DNA of 64,000 nucleotides from Bacteroidota bacterium (GTDB taxonomy: Bacteria > Bacteroidota > Bacteroidia > Chitinophagales > Chitinophagaceae): NCBI GenBank assembly GCA_023409975.1, contig JAEYQO010000039.1, positions 1 to 64,000 of the forward strand, read 5' to 3'. Each line of letters starts with the position of its first letter. The first letter of the stretch is position 1. Made by a program: the position numbers and the translations under genes. The notes beneath the pieces are model-generated. The model searched no databases, was not told the DNA's origin, and saw nothing but the letters and a program-made list of their open reading frames with translations. Positions 7,215 to 16,038 of this stretch are shown here, one piece after another.

Positions 7215-8708
7215 GTGAGTGATCCGAAATTTCAATATAATTATCAGCGAAAAAGCGATTCCGGAAAGGTAGGCTCATTGGGATATGTGTACCGTTTTGC
7301 TTCATCCTCTAGCCGGATCACCTCTGATGTAGAAATTCCAGGACTGAAGCAAGACCAGTTTTCAGCTATTGTGATAGACGCGGTCAGTCTTCCGGGATGG
7401 GAGCTCAGCGCTGTTACTGACACATCCGTTTCGATCGCGATCAGGGAAAGTGGTAGTGTAGGTACTATTGAACTCTTCGTTGTTGATTCCAGGATTTTCA
7501 TCTCAACCGACTGTGATCCTGTGCAGGATCCGGTACAATGGCATCGCAAATACGCAGCGATGATTATAGAGCGGTTTGTGACGATGATGATGGAACATCA
7601 CCCTGATCATCTTGAGAACGAGTCGCTAGTTGTCGAAGAACCTGAAAGGAAACCACAGGATAACAATCTGTGGGATTCCATCCGTCCACGAAGCAATTTT
7701 CTAATCACACCCTTAATCATTCTAGTCAATCTATTCATCTTCTTCACAATGGTGGCCTCAGGTGCCGACGTCATTGAACCCGACTCCAGGATCATGGTAG
7801 CCTGGGGAGCGAACTATCAGCGGCTGACCCTGAGTGATGAACCCTGGAGGCTGCTCAGTTCCTGCTTCCTGCATTTTGGCATCAGCCATCTTCTGGTGAA
7901 TCTGTATGCACTGTTATTCATCGGGATGATGTTGGAGCCGAAGATCGGGAAGGCGCGGTTTCTGATAGCCTACATTATTACAGGCATAGCAGGGAGTCTG
8001 AATAGTCAGGCGTGGCATCCCTTCAGTGTCAGTGCAGGAGCTTCGGGAGCTATTTTTGGAATGTATGGGTTGTTTCTGGCTTTACTGACGGCGGGTGTTA
8101 TCGAGCGTACCTACCGGAAACGATTGCTGGTGAGTATCGCAATTTTCATAGTATTTAGTTTATTCTCCGGAGTCAGTGGTAATACAGACAATGCTGCACA
8201 CATAGGTGGACTGGTAGCAGGGTTGGTTACAGGATATCTGTTGGTGCCTTCGTTGAAACCAAACAGGAATCTCCTGCGTAAAACTTTTACGCTCCTGGTA
8301 GTATCTGTTTTATCTGGTTTGATCTTTTACAAGAGCTACCAGATGATTCCTCCAACCGCAGTGCAGTATGACAAAACCATGAAGCTGTTTCAGCATACTG
8401 AGACCACGGCATTGGAAGTGTTTCAGTTGCCGGCGGATACAACCAGAGCCGTCCGGCTGGATGCTATAGATAAGGGTATTGATAACTGGAAGCGCAATCT
8501 GGAGACTTTGAGGGCATTGGAATCCCAGAGCTTTCCGGAAGGGATGCAGGAACGTCACCGATTGTTGAAAGAGTATACAGAGTTAAGGTTGGCGTACTAT
8601 AATTTGATGCGACGTTCTCTGTTGGAATCTCCCGAACGGTATAGCGCCAAAATGGCCCGGATAGGTCAGGAAATCGTAGAGTATACAAGATTGCTTAGGG
8701 GTGAATGA
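7215..8708 (+). CDS. rhomboid family intramembrane serine protease
   Basis: 497 aa, GTG start directly after the esterase stop; no ATG serves the N-terminus. Residues about 1-150 form a soluble domain. Six or seven membrane segments follow from about 160. The GASG nucleophile motif puts the catalytic Ser at about 277 and the AHIGG motif the His at about 329; the HxxxN element (HLLVN) is also present. A cytoplasmic or periplasmic coiled C-terminal stretch of about 120 residues ends the protein. Rhomboids cut membrane-anchored proteins in the lipid bilayer; the substrate is unknown. Confidence 0.92.
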   Translation: MSDPKFQYNYQRKSDSGKVGSLGYVYRFASSSSRITSDVEIPGLKQDQFSAIVIDAVSLPGWELSAVTDTSVSIAIRESGSVGTIELFVVDSRIFISTDCDPVQDPVQWHRKYAAMIIERFVTMMMEHHPDHLENESLVVEEPERKPQDNNLWDSIRPRSNFLITPLIILVNLFIFFTMVASGADVIEPDSRIMVAWGANYQRLTLSDEPWRLLSSCFLHFGISHLLVNLYALLFIGMMLEPKIGKARFLIAYIITGIAGSLNSQAWHPFSVSAGASGAIFGMYGLFLALLTAGVIERTYRKRLLVSIAIFIVFSLFSGVSGNTDNAAHIGGLVAGLVTGYLLVPSLKPNRNLLRKTFTLLVVSVLSGLIFYKSYQMIPPTAVQYDKTMKLFQHTETTALEVFQLPADTTRAVRLDAIDKGIDNWKRNLETLRALESQSFPEGMQERHRLLKEYTELRLAYYNLMRRSLLESPERYSAKMARIGQEIVEYTRLLRGE

Positions 8709-8714
8709 CCATCC

Positions 8715-9476
8715 TCATAGACCGTGTTTGCTGCTGATCATTTTTGATAGGAGCCGGTACAATTCCTGAAGCTCAGGCTCGCTATGCAGCAGGTTAAGAT
8801 GGGACTGGATGGTCTGCTCATCTCCACGCCTCGCAGGGCCCGTTTGAAGTTCAAAAGGAGAATGATTTCGGACCCGGCTAAAAGTCTGCTGAAGAATTGG
8901 TTTCAGGAGGTCGAACGAAAGTTGATTCTTCCGACAAAGCTCTTCGCAGACGGTCATCAAGTGGTTTGTAAAGTTGTTGGCAAATACGGCACCAAGGTGC
9001 AGCAATCGACGTTGTTCTGAAGCTACTTCCTGAACAATATCACTGACTGCGTGAGCCAGCGCCATTGCAACCTGTCTTGCTTTTTCACCCTGAGCTTCAA
9101 CTACTGCCGGAAGCGCTCTATGCTGAGGCAGATTATCTTTAAGAATGGAGTAGATGAACCATACCACAGCTTTTTGTTCACCCGGCAATACTTCCAGAGG
9201 CACAGCTCCCCCAAAATGAATCAGGAAAGCCCCCTTCAATGTCAGTTCGTGTGCCAGAAGGGCTATCTGATCGTCTGAAACGGCTAACAGACAGGCGTCT
9301 ACATCGTCGGGTAACTCGCTCAATGTGTTATAAGCCTTTCCCCCGGCAGCACTGGCCAAATCAGCAGCTTTTTCAAAGCTCCGACCCCAAACACCCCTGC
9401 AGGACCATTTAGCTTCTTTCAGGCGGGTAGCCAGAAACCACGCCATATTTCCGGTGCCTATGATGCTGTACTTCAT
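8715..9476 (-). CDS. Rossmann-like and DUF2520 domain protein
   Basis: 253 aa. The first 10 residues contain the dinucleotide-binding G-x-G-N-M turn (IIGTGNMAW). The N-terminal half resembles NADP-binding F420-dependent/ProC-like oxidoreductases. The C-terminal helical half (from about 130, with HLGAVFANNFTNHL and the QTGPARRGD motif) is the DUF2520 domain. The reaction is unknown. Its ATG overlaps the plsC TGA by 4 bp, so it is translationally coupled to the operon FAH-bestrophin-ung-plsC. Confidence 0.88.
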   Translation of the reverse strand: MKYSIIGTGNMAWFLATRLKEAKWSCRGVWGRSFEKAADLASAAGGKAYNTLSELPDDVDACLLAVSDDQIALLAHELTLKGAFLIHFGGAVPLEVLPGEQKAVVWFIYSILKDNLPQHRALPAVVEAQGEKARQVAMALAHAVSDIVQEVASEQRRLLHLGAVFANNFTNHLMTVCEELCRKNQLSFDLLKPILQQTFSRVRNHSPFELQTGPARRGDEQTIQSHLNLLHSEPELQELYRLLSKMISSKHGL

Positions 9477-10228
9477 AATTGATCGCGGTGCTGAACGTAA
9501 TAGGATTCCATGATTTGATGCACCTGTTCTTTCAGTCTCGCCGCGTCTTTTAAAGTTAACCCTTCAGTTGGTATCGGTTCAAGGAAGTGGATGTGAATTC
9601 GTTTTGGCCATGCCCATATCTTCGATCGGTCAGCAGGATAGATCTTCCGGGTGTTGAAGATGAGGGCAGGCACCAGTGGCTTTTGAGCTTTGATAGCTGC
9701 AAGGAAAGCTCCATCGCGAAAGGTTTGCAGGGGTAACTGTGTTTTGTTTCTGGTGCCTTCCGGGTAAAGGCAGAGATGGAGACCGAGGTCCAGCATCTGC
9801 TGCATCTTTGTGAAGCTCTCCCGACGACTAGATTCTTTCTTTCTGTCAACAAGAATAGACCCTGCTTTGTAGATGACCCCAAAAATCGGAATCCTTGCCA
9901 TTTCGATCTTTGCGAGGGTTTTGTTGGGTCCGGGAATCCAGGGAGAGGAAACAGGAATATCCACCAGGGAATTGTGGTTGATCACAACAACATAATTGCG
10001 GTCCTTTTTCAGATGCTCCTTTCCTCGGCGACTTACAGGACAGAACACAAGCGGGAGAAAGAAAGACATCCAGCCTTTGAAAATAGGGTGTAGCAGTTTG
10101 GATCGTGTCGGATCCTGGAAGAGTGAAGTCACCCACACAGGTATGAAAACGATCAGCATTGTTGCGACGAACAACAGCATCGCATAGAAAAAGAAGATCG
10201 TCCCGGCTATTTTTTTTATCCTGCTCAT
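9473..10228 (-). CDS. plsC: 1-acyl-sn-glycerol-3-phosphate acyltransferase
   Basis: 251 aa from ATG at 10226-10228, which overlaps the ung stop as ATGA; a start four codons upstream is less likely. It makes phosphatidic acid. The HX4D box is present as NHNSLVD, and the glycerol-phosphate-binding YPEGTRNKT motif follows. The N-terminus has two membrane-active helices. Fourth gene of a five-gene operon, coupled at both ends. Confidence 0.93.
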   Translation of the reverse strand: MSRIKKIAGTIFFFYAMLLFVATMLIVFIPVWVTSLFQDPTRSKLLHPIFKGWMSFFLPLVFCPVSRRGKEHLKKDRNYVVVINHNSLVDIPVSSPWIPGPNKTLAKIEMARIPIFGVIYKAGSILVDRKKESSRRESFTKMQQMLDLGLHLCLYPEGTRNKTQLPLQTFRDGAFLAAIKAQKPLVPALIFNTRKIYPADRSKIWAWPKRIHIHFLEPIPTEGLTLKDAARLKEQVHQIMESYYVQHRDQL

Positions 10229-10899
10229 AACTGACTCCAATCGATTGGTGAAATGCCTTTTTCTTCAAGCCATTGATTGGCTCTGCTGAAATGTTTGCAG
10301 CCAAAGAAACCATTGTGCGCTGAAAGCGGGGAGGGGTGGGCTGCTGTAAGGATCAGGTGTTTTTCGGTATTAATCAGCTCCTGCTTGCTTTTTGCAAAAG
10401 CACCCCATAGTAGAAACACCACATGTTCCCTTTGGTCAGATACGGTTTTAATTACAGCATTGGTGAAGTCGTGCCAACCGATTTTGCTGTGTGACATAGG
10501 CCGGTTGGCCTCTACCGTCAGCGCGGCATTAAGTAAAAGCACCCCCTGTTTAGCCCATCCTTCCAGGTTTCCGCGGTTAGGGGGAAGGCAACCCAGATCG
10601 CTTTGAATTTCTTTGAAGATATTGACGAGCGATGGCGGCGAAGCAATGCCATCCTGAACAGAAAAAGATAAACCATGCGCCTGGCCGGGATTGTGATATG
10701 GATCTTGTCCCAGGATTACAACCTTTACCTCGTTGAGTGGCGTGTAATTGAATGCATTAAAGATGAACCTTCCCGGAGGATAGATAGTTTTCCCGGCTGA
10801 TGATTCCTGTTTTATAAAGGATGCCAATCGAAGGAAGTAGTCTTTGCCAAACTCCTCCTTCAGGGCTTCTTTCCATGAACTTTCAATCTTCACGTCCAT
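10225..10899 (-). CDS. ung: uracil-DNA glycosylase, family 1
   Basis: 224 aa, the normal size. It removes uracil from DNA. Motif A, GQDPYH, places the catalytic Asp at residue 66. The minor-groove HPSPLS loop with the catalytic His lies near residue 190, followed by HNGFFG. Cytoplasmic. It lies 3 bp after the bestrophin gene and overlaps plsC by 4 bp. Confidence 0.97.
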   Translation of the reverse strand: MDVKIESSWKEALKEEFGKDYFLRLASFIKQESSAGKTIYPPGRFIFNAFNYTPLNEVKVVILGQDPYHNPGQAHGLSFSVQDGIASPPSLVNIFKEIQSDLGCLPPNRGNLEGWAKQGVLLLNAALTVEANRPMSHSKIGWHDFTNAVIKTVSDQREHVVFLLWGAFAKSKQELINTEKHLILTAAHPSPLSAHNGFFGCKHFSRANQWLEEKGISPIDWSQL

Positions 10900-10902
10900 T
10901 CC

Positions 10903-11781
10903 TTAAAGTATTTCACGGATGTGTTTGCGGATGTTTTCACTGAGCTTTTCCATGGGTATGTCATTGGAATCCTTGCCAAATGGATCCTCGATTTCCTCCG
11001 CAATCAGCTCCAGACTGCCCAGTACATAAAATACAATGGCAACGACCGGTACCACCCAATAACCTAAGGAGAACACATAGCCGAATGGCAGAGTCATTAT
11101 GTAGATAAAGAAGAACTTTTTGATAAAGGCGCTGTAAGAAAACGGGATGGGTGTGTTCTTGATTCGTTCACAGGCCCCGCAGATATCTGTGAAAGCGGTT
11201 AGTTCAGGATTTAGCATCAGCATTTGTTCACCTGAAATAATCCCTCTTTTGTACAGAAGCGTGATTCTGTCTGCCATGAGCCGGGCCACCTGATTAGGGG
11301 TATGCTTACTGGGGTCAACTGCTCCAAACTCAGAGGCCATCTCCGTGTCCAGGGCCATACGGGTAGACTCTTGCTGCAAGTGTTGCTTCAGCACTTTTGC
11401 ATACAGTGGGATCGCGTGGCGGAAGAAAGCCCTGTTAGGTTCGTCAGTTGGGGCCATAAAGGCCTGGAGTTTAATGGCCAGATTCCGACTGTTATTAACC
11501 AGAGAACCCCAGAGTTTCCTGCCCTCCCACCAGCGGTCATAGGCTGTGTTCGTTCTGAAAACTAGCAGTAGCGAAAGCGCGAAGCCCAGGAGATTGTGGA
11601 GGTAAAAAATATTCTTGAGGAAGGGATGGTTACCAAGATTGAGAATGGTATTCTCGAGGTATACAACCAGAGCAGAATAGGCAGCTATGATCAGAATCAA
11701 GGGGAAAAGCTTCCTTAAGGTGTCTGATTTGTGAAACTGGAACAGGATGGCGAACCAGTGTTTAGGATTGTAGATGCGCAC
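10903..11781 (-). CDS. bestrophin-like (UPF0187) ion channel protein
   Basis: 292 aa with four membrane segments (about 25-45, 50-65, 215-235, 235-255). The N-terminal motif around KHWFAILFQFHKSDT and the FRTNTAYDRWWEGRKLWG motif are hallmarks of bacterial bestrophins, as is the C-terminal DPFGxDxxDIPM segment. Bacterial homologues form pentameric cation or anion channels in the inner membrane. Second gene of the FAH-bestrophin-ung-plsC-DUF2520 operon. Confidence 0.92.
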   Translation of the reverse strand: MRIYNPKHWFAILFQFHKSDTLRKLFPLILIIAAYSALVVYLENTILNLGNHPFLKNIFYLHNLLGFALSLLLVFRTNTAYDRWWEGRKLWGSLVNNSRNLAIKLQAFMAPTDEPNRAFFRHAIPLYAKVLKQHLQQESTRMALDTEMASEFGAVDPSKHTPNQVARLMADRITLLYKRGIISGEQMLMLNPELTAFTDICGACERIKNTPIPFSYSAFIKKFFFIYIMTLPFGYVFSLGYWVVPVVAIVFYVLGSLELIAEEIEDPFGKDSNDIPMEKLSENIRKHIREIL

Positions 11782-11792
11782 AGTGAGAACAA

Positions 11793-12404
11793 TTAGCGGA
11801 TATTAACTTCCAGTACCTTCTGATCTTCCAGAAAACACTCCAGTTTGTCATAGACATTAACGGGACCCACACCGGCGGGTGTGCCGGTAAAAATGAGATC
11901 TCCGATGTTCAGGGTAAAGAATCGCGATGCATACTCAATAATCTTGTTCACCTGGAAAGTCATATCACCAGAGTAACCCTTTTGTACGACCTGATCATTG
12001 AGCTTAAGACTAAAATTCAGGTCGTTGATCCGCTTTTCTTCGGTGAGCGGAATGAATTGGCCAACTGCTGCGGACCCGTCAAATGATTTGGATATCTCCC
12101 AGGGAAGTCCTTTCTCCTTCAGACGCTGCTGGAGGTCCCGGGCCGTGAAGTCGATACCAACAGTGACTTCATTATAATACTTACGGGCGAACTTCTCCTG
12201 GATATACTTACCGTTTTTATTGATCTTTATCACCAGTTCACATTCATAGTGCAGATCGTCAGTGAACTCGGGGTAGTAAAGAGGTTTGTCGGCTAGTAGT
12301 AATGCGTTTTTAGGCTTAAGGAACAGGATCGGCTCTTTGGGGGATTCGCTGTTCATTTCTTTGGCGTGTTCTGAGTAATTCCGGCCGATACAGATAATTT
12401 TCAT
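11793..12404 (-). CDS. fumarylacetoacetate hydrolase family protein
   Basis: 203 aa, the short single-domain FAH class (acylpyruvase/oxaloacetate-decarboxylase-like). Visible motifs: CIGRNYSEHAKE at the start, PILFLKPKNALL, a metal-ligand H-x-E-x-E pattern (HYECELVI), GIDFTARDLQ and the closing GDLIFTGTPAGVGP. It breaks C-C bonds in beta-diketone-like substrates using a divalent metal. First gene of the five-gene minus-strand operon; the gap to bestrophin is 11 bp. Confidence 0.92.
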   Translation of the reverse strand: MKIICIGRNYSEHAKEMNSESPKEPILFLKPKNALLLADKPLYYPEFTDDLHYECELVIKINKNGKYIQEKFARKYYNEVTVGIDFTARDLQQRLKEKGLPWEISKSFDGSAAVGQFIPLTEEKRINDLNFSLKLNDQVVQKGYSGDMTFQVNKIIEYASRFFTLNIGDLIFTGTPAGVGPVNVYDKLECFLEDQKVLEVNIR

Positions 12405-12507
12405 GTCAGGTTAGTTTTACGTTTTTAGGGATAAAATCGTTTATAATTCCGGATAAGCAGTCAATGCCGCTAAATTTGATCCTCATTCATAAACACAAAA
12501 CGTCGTT

Positions 12508-12942
12508 ATGGGTCGCGTAAAAATAAAGTTTCCTTCTGAAAAACCTTTATTTACGACTAATATCCGGGTGCGGATCAGTGATATCAATTATGGGAATCAT
12601 CTGGGGAATGATGCTGTTCTGTCGATGATCCATGAGGCAAGAATGCAGTTGCTCGGGAGTTGGGGGTATACTGAACTGGATGCCGGTGGGTGCAGCCTGA
12701 TTATGAGGGATACGGAGATTGCTTACAGAGGCGAAGCCTTTTATGGTGACTTGTTGCAGGTTGACATATTTGCAGAACTTACCGGACCGCGTTCCTTCGA
12801 CCTCTACTATTGGATCCGTACAACGCGTAAGGAGCAGGAATATGATATTGTCCATGCCCGAACGGGAATGGTGGCATTTGATTATGCGGAGAGAAAGACT
12901 ATTGAGATCAGTGAGGGATTAAAATCGAAATTGCTGTTGTGA
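12508..12942 (+). CDS. hotdog-fold acyl-CoA thioesterase (4HBT-like)
   Basis: 144 aa. The 4HBT signature is clear: VRISDINYGNHLGNDAVLSMIHEAR, with the Asp/Asn near residue 25-30 typical of the YbgC-type group. It probably hydrolyses acyl-CoA; the natural acyl chain is unknown. Single gene just before the tRNA. Confidence 0.87.
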   Translation: MGRVKIKFPSEKPLFTTNIRVRISDINYGNHLGNDAVLSMIHEARMQLLGSWGYTELDAGGCSLIMRDTEIAYRGEAFYGDLLQVDIFAELTGPRSFDLYYWIRTTRKEQEYDIVHARTGMVAFDYAERKTIEISEGLKSKLLL

Positions 12943-12969
12943 ATTTTCAGAAACTTTGTTTTACCTTTG
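12937..12969 (+). promoter_or_regulatory. tRNA-Met promoter
   Basis: TTG at 12937-12939 (inside the end of the thioesterase gene), 22-bp spacer, -7 box TACCTTTG at 12962-12969. The tRNA begins 26 bp after the -7 box. Confidence 0.6.
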
Positions 12970-12994
12970 CGTTCCGTTTGAACGACGGATCAAT

Positions 12995-13068
12995 GGCGAG
13001 GTAGCTCAGTTGGTGAGAGCGCAGGATTCATAACCCTGAGGTCTCGGGTTCAAATCCCGATCTCGCTA
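12995..13068 (+). tRNA. tRNA-Met (CAT)
   Basis: A complete 74-nt cloverleaf. The acceptor GGCGAGG pairs with TCTCGCT with G-T pairs at both ends, the D stem is GCTC/GAGC, the anticodon loop is TTCATAA, the variable loop is 5 nt, and the T arm is TCGGG-TTCAAAT-CCCGA. The CCA is not encoded. Position 1-72 is a G-T pair and not the C-A mismatch of initiators, so this is an elongator Met. An Ile2 tRNA with lysidine in the CAT anticodon cannot be excluded by eye. Position 31-39 is an A-C mismatch. Confidence 0.93.
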
Positions 13069-13081
13069 CAACAGATGAATG

Positions 13082-13112
13082 AAATGCGGTTCTTTTAAGG
13101 GCCGCATTTTTT
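13082..13112 (+). terminator. tRNA-Met terminator
   Basis: AAATGCGG (13082-13089) pairs with CCGCATTT (13102-13109) and runs into TTT; 14 bp after the tRNA. Confidence 0.8.
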
Positions 13113-13130
13113 GCATTCTGCCTGACCTTG

Positions 13131-13163
13131 TGATTGAGTTGGTGGCGGTACAAATACCGATCT
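13131..13163 (+). pseudogene. tRNA-like relic next to tRNA-Met
   Basis: Bases 13147-13163 match the T-arm and 3' acceptor part of the neighbouring tRNA (13047-13063) at 15 of 17 positions. Immediately before them an AGTTGGTG block matches the tRNA D-loop. The anticodon arm between is missing. It reads as a duplicated tRNA that lost its middle, or an attachment-site remnant. Confidence 0.45.
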
Positions 13164-13215
13164 TTCCCGTTTGGAGCTGACCCCTCCATCAAAAATGTTT
13201 TTTTACGTTGAACCG

Positions 13216-13461
13216 CTAGTTCTGTTTCTTAAACTTTTGGATGCTGCGGCTGAACCAACCAATGGTAGAATAGAAACCCAGGTTCCAAACGACGAATAAA
13301 AAGATTGTCATTCCACAAAACAATATGGCTTCCTTGAGGGTGTCGAGTTTAGTAAAATCTAAGCGAAATAGGATAAAGCCTGCGAGAACGGCATCAAGTA
13401 ACAGGAAGAAGACATTTCTTATGATGTTATTCCTTAGAATTGCTATTAATGCTTTTGCCAA
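13216..13461 (-). CDS. small membrane protein, unknown
   Basis: 81 aa with two hydrophobic segments (about 15-33 and 45-68), a basic N-terminus and a basic C-terminal tail (FSRSIQKFKKQN). The composition is that of a real two-pass inner-membrane protein. No family recognised. It is isolated between the tRNA and the plus-strand barrel genes. Confidence 0.55.
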   Translation of the reverse strand: MAKALIAILRNNIIRNVFFLLLDAVLAGFILFRLDFTKLDTLKEAILFCGMTIFLFVVWNLGFYSTIGWFSRSIQKFKKQN

Positions 13462-13631
13462 TTACGTATAATTTGTATCCAAACTAAGTTAGTAGACTTC
13501 GTTAAATTGACCAAAGCAATATGCAGTGTCTGTATAAACAACCGCATTGTTGTTCAATTTGATAAAAGATGGTTTGCAGTATGACCATTTCGAAAGGTTG
13601 CAAAATTTCTTCCTCTTATTCTTCAGCGTTT

Positions 13632-13663
13632 GTTGCATTAGTATTTTCGATTAATTACTTTTA
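13632..13663 (+). promoter_or_regulatory. possible promoter of first barrel gene
   Basis: TTG at 13632-13634, 21-bp spacer and TACTTTTA at 13656-13663, one base off TAnnTTTG; the ATG follows at 13693. Confidence 0.4.
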
Positions 13664-13692
13664 TGGCTCCCCGAAACCTATAACAGAACTCA

Positions 13693-14373
13693 ATGAGATC
13701 TCTTTTTTTCCTGACCCTTCTAACAGTCAGCCTGCAGGTTCAGGCACAACGTCAGGGACTGTGGTTGAATTTTCAATCAGGATATGGCAGTTCTTCCATT
13801 AGTAATGGAGATCGTGTTTCCTCTTTTTCTTCCGGAGTCAAACCAGGTCCCCGCTATTTCATGGGCCTTCAGCTAGGCTATATGTTCGATGATCACACCG
13901 GATGGTTCAGCGGCCTTAGCTATTCCAGGTACACATGGAGGGAGGAAATCACCACTCAGTTGGTAAATGCTACTCTTGAGAATCGCCAGAATTACATTCA
14001 GATTCCATTGTATGTTCAATTTGCCACCAGCAAGCCCGGTAAGCCGGGCGCTTACTTCCAGGTAGGGGTCAATGCTAATATTCTGACAAATGCAATATCG
14101 AGTCTGCACGATAATGGAAACGGGCGCACTATCATTAAAGATGAGTCTTTAAAGAAGGCGGTGAAGCCATTTGCAATTCTTCCCTTTATCGGCGCTGGAG
14201 CATATATTCCATTTAGCCGATCCATGCATCTGGAGGCAGGTGCCTGTTTCGATTATGATTTCAATGATAACATGAAGCGGGAAACCAAACACAAGGGTAA
14301 CCTGTATAGTATCAGCGGAAGGATCGCACTTTGCTTCAGAATCTCAACCCGTAAAAACCAGGCCGAATTTTGA
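13693..14373 (+). CDS. outer-membrane beta-barrel protein (PorT-like), copy 1
   Basis: 226 aa. Signal peptide 1-18 ending QVQAQ, then alternating amphipathic strands with glycines and aromatic girdles, and a C-terminal strand ending ISGRIALCFRI. GYMFDDHTGWFSGLSYSRY and the SKPGKPGAYFQVGVN segment recur in the next gene. It is a member of the PorT/opacity-like family of eight-stranded barrels common in Bacteroidota. No enzymatic motif. First of three tandem paralogues. Confidence 0.82.
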   Translation: MRSLFFLTLLTVSLQVQAQRQGLWLNFQSGYGSSSISNGDRVSSFSSGVKPGPRYFMGLQLGYMFDDHTGWFSGLSYSRYTWREEITTQLVNATLENRQNYIQIPLYVQFATSKPGKPGAYFQVGVNANILTNAISSLHDNGNGRTIIKDESLKKAVKPFAILPFIGAGAYIPFSRSMHLEAGACFDYDFNDNMKRETKHKGNLYSISGRIALCFRISTRKNQAEF

Positions 14374-14402
14374 CGAAACGTTTCAGTCTTCCTAACCTTC
14401 CG

Positions 14403-14621
14403 AATGGAATGCCAGTGGGAATTTTAATTTATACTGGATCGCCTTTTGAAAGTTCGTATACGTTATCTCAGATTTTCATTGCATCTGGCGTTGACATTCC
14501 GTTGCAGTAACGCTTTTCATCACGTACAGGCTTGACATCGAAGTTAGGACAGTCAGATGTTACGACTGAAAATCTGAAAGCCGGTCTTTTAATAGGCTGC
14601 AATTATAAATTCTGGACTTAA
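14403..14621 (+). pseudogene. remnant of a fourth barrel paralogue
   Basis: The frame ending at TAA 14619-14621 is open back to about 14400 except for one internal TAA at 14508-14510. Its product contains QIFIASGVDIPL, then after the stop RFSSRTGL, then a final strand NLKAGLLIGCNYKFWT. This aligns with QVFIFISAGVDYPV, RFSFRAGL and the C-terminal strand of the gene at 14653. The signal peptide and first two thirds are gone. Not annotated by an ORF caller because of the stop and missing start. Confidence 0.75.
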
Positions 14622-14652
14622 AGACTTATCAAACTTATAATCTCATTATAGA

Positions 14653-15339
14653 ATGAAGAAGTTGTTGTTACTGGCTCTGTTAGCAGGTAGTTTACAGGCC
14701 GATGCTCAAAGAAAAGGGGGATGGTTAAATATTCAAACCGGCTTCGGAGTTTCAGCCCTCAGAAATCACGAATTTGGGTCCGCTCCTGGAGTAGAGGTGA
14801 AATCTCAGCCGTCTTTTTCGTTCGCCGCTCAGATTGGATATATGTTTGATGATTTCGCCGGCATTTTCACAGGCTTAGGCTTCACCCGATATGGCTGGAT
14901 GTTGGAAGAATCATATCTGGATCAACGGGTGTCATTGGAAAGCAAACAACACTATGTTCAGCTACCAGTATTTCTGCAGATTCAAACAAGCAAGGCCGGC
15001 AAACCAGGGGCGTACGGGCAGTTGGGGGTCAATCTGTCGTTTATCACAAACGCAAAATGGGAACTTGCCTTGACAGATAATGGGTCCACCATAACAGAAT
15101 CCGAAAAATCTACCAGTCTGGTTCGTGATCCGCAGGTTTTCATCTTCATCAGTGCCGGTGTGGATTATCCAGTTAGCGAGCGGTTTAGTTTCCGGGCTGG
15201 TCTCGCCTTCGACTACTCAGCCACCAAGAATCTTAAAGAGTATGCGGGAATTAAAGGAAACCTCTCAAGCCTGACTGGCAAAGTCGGCGTCACCTTCAGA
15301 CTTTCAAACGGGTCCGGAAAAAACACTAACGTCCAATGA
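14653..15339 (+). CDS. outer-membrane beta-barrel protein (PorT-like), copy 2
   Basis: 228 aa. Signal peptide 1-19 (MKKLLLLALLAGSLQADAQ). Same architecture as the gene at 13693: GYMFDDFAGIFTGLGFTRYGW, then SKAGKPGAYGQLGVN, then a closing barrel strand. No catalytic residues. Its TGA overlaps the ATG of the third paralogue (ATGA, 15336-15339), so the two are translationally coupled. Confidence 0.82.
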   Translation: MKKLLLLALLAGSLQADAQRKGGWLNIQTGFGVSALRNHEFGSAPGVEVKSQPSFSFAAQIGYMFDDFAGIFTGLGFTRYGWMLEESYLDQRVSLESKQHYVQLPVFLQIQTSKAGKPGAYGQLGVNLSFITNAKWELALTDNGSTITESEKSTSLVRDPQVFIFISAGVDYPVSERFSFRAGLAFDYSATKNLKEYAGIKGNLSSLTGKVGVTFRLSNGSGKNTNVQ

Positions 15340-15950
15340 TCCGTAGCTCAATTTTATTGCTGATTCTGATCTTCTGTCAGTCGGTCGCCAGCGCACAAAC
15401 AAGAAAGGGGTTTCATCTGGGGGTGTCAGCAATTGTTACAGCGCCACTCGGAAAGGAAGTTGATATTGCAGGCCTGGATGAAGAGAAACTTACGGATCAA
15501 TTGAGTTACGGGGGGCGGGCCGAAATTGGCTACATGCTCACTGATAATTTAGGGTTATTCACAGGTTTTACCTTCTTGATGCGACCCAAGCTAGGAGAGG
15601 AGAAGCCGATCTTTGCGATGCTCATTCCCGTGTATTTGAATTATGTAACTGGAAAGCCAGGAAATATAGGTTTTTATGCTCAGGTTGGGGTACAAACCGG
15701 CATTCGCAAAGGTGTTGTCACCACTGAGGAAACTTTGATCGTCGGCACGCTTTACGAGGAATCCTTCTCCTTCAGATCGAATTTTGGATATACAAGCATA
15801 ACTGCCCTTTGCAATTTCGGTGTTGAAATTCCAATACTCCCACGCCTGGCGTTAAAGACAGGAGCAAGTGTCGATCTTCAGGTAAAAGGTGCTCCGGGCT
15901 TGAATAGTTCTTCCTGCGGCATATATTCAGGTTTGAATTTTCGATTGTAG
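15336..15950 (+). CDS. outer-membrane beta-barrel protein (PorT-like), copy 3
   Basis: 204 aa. Signal peptide 1-20. The third and most diverged paralogue: GYMLTDNLGLFTGFTFLM and GKPGNIGFYAQVGVQTG match the core of copies 1 and 2 while loops differ. It overlaps copy 2 by 4 bp. Function unknown; tandem duplication suggests surface variation or hetero-oligomers, which is inference. Confidence 0.8.
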   Translation: MIRSSILLLILIFCQSVASAQTRKGFHLGVSAIVTAPLGKEVDIAGLDEEKLTDQLSYGGRAEIGYMLTDNLGLFTGFTFLMRPKLGEEKPIFAMLIPVYLNYVTGKPGNIGFYAQVGVQTGIRKGVVTTEETLIVGTLYEESFSFRSNFGYTSITALCNFGVEIPILPRLALKTGASVDLQVKGAPGLNSSSCGIYSGLNFRL

Positions 15951-16038
15951 TAAAGACAGGTAATGCCCCTCTATTTCACCCTGCTTAAGCGGTTGGGATT
16001 CAGTATCTTCGCTGACTTACAAAAACTGTGTTTACTTC

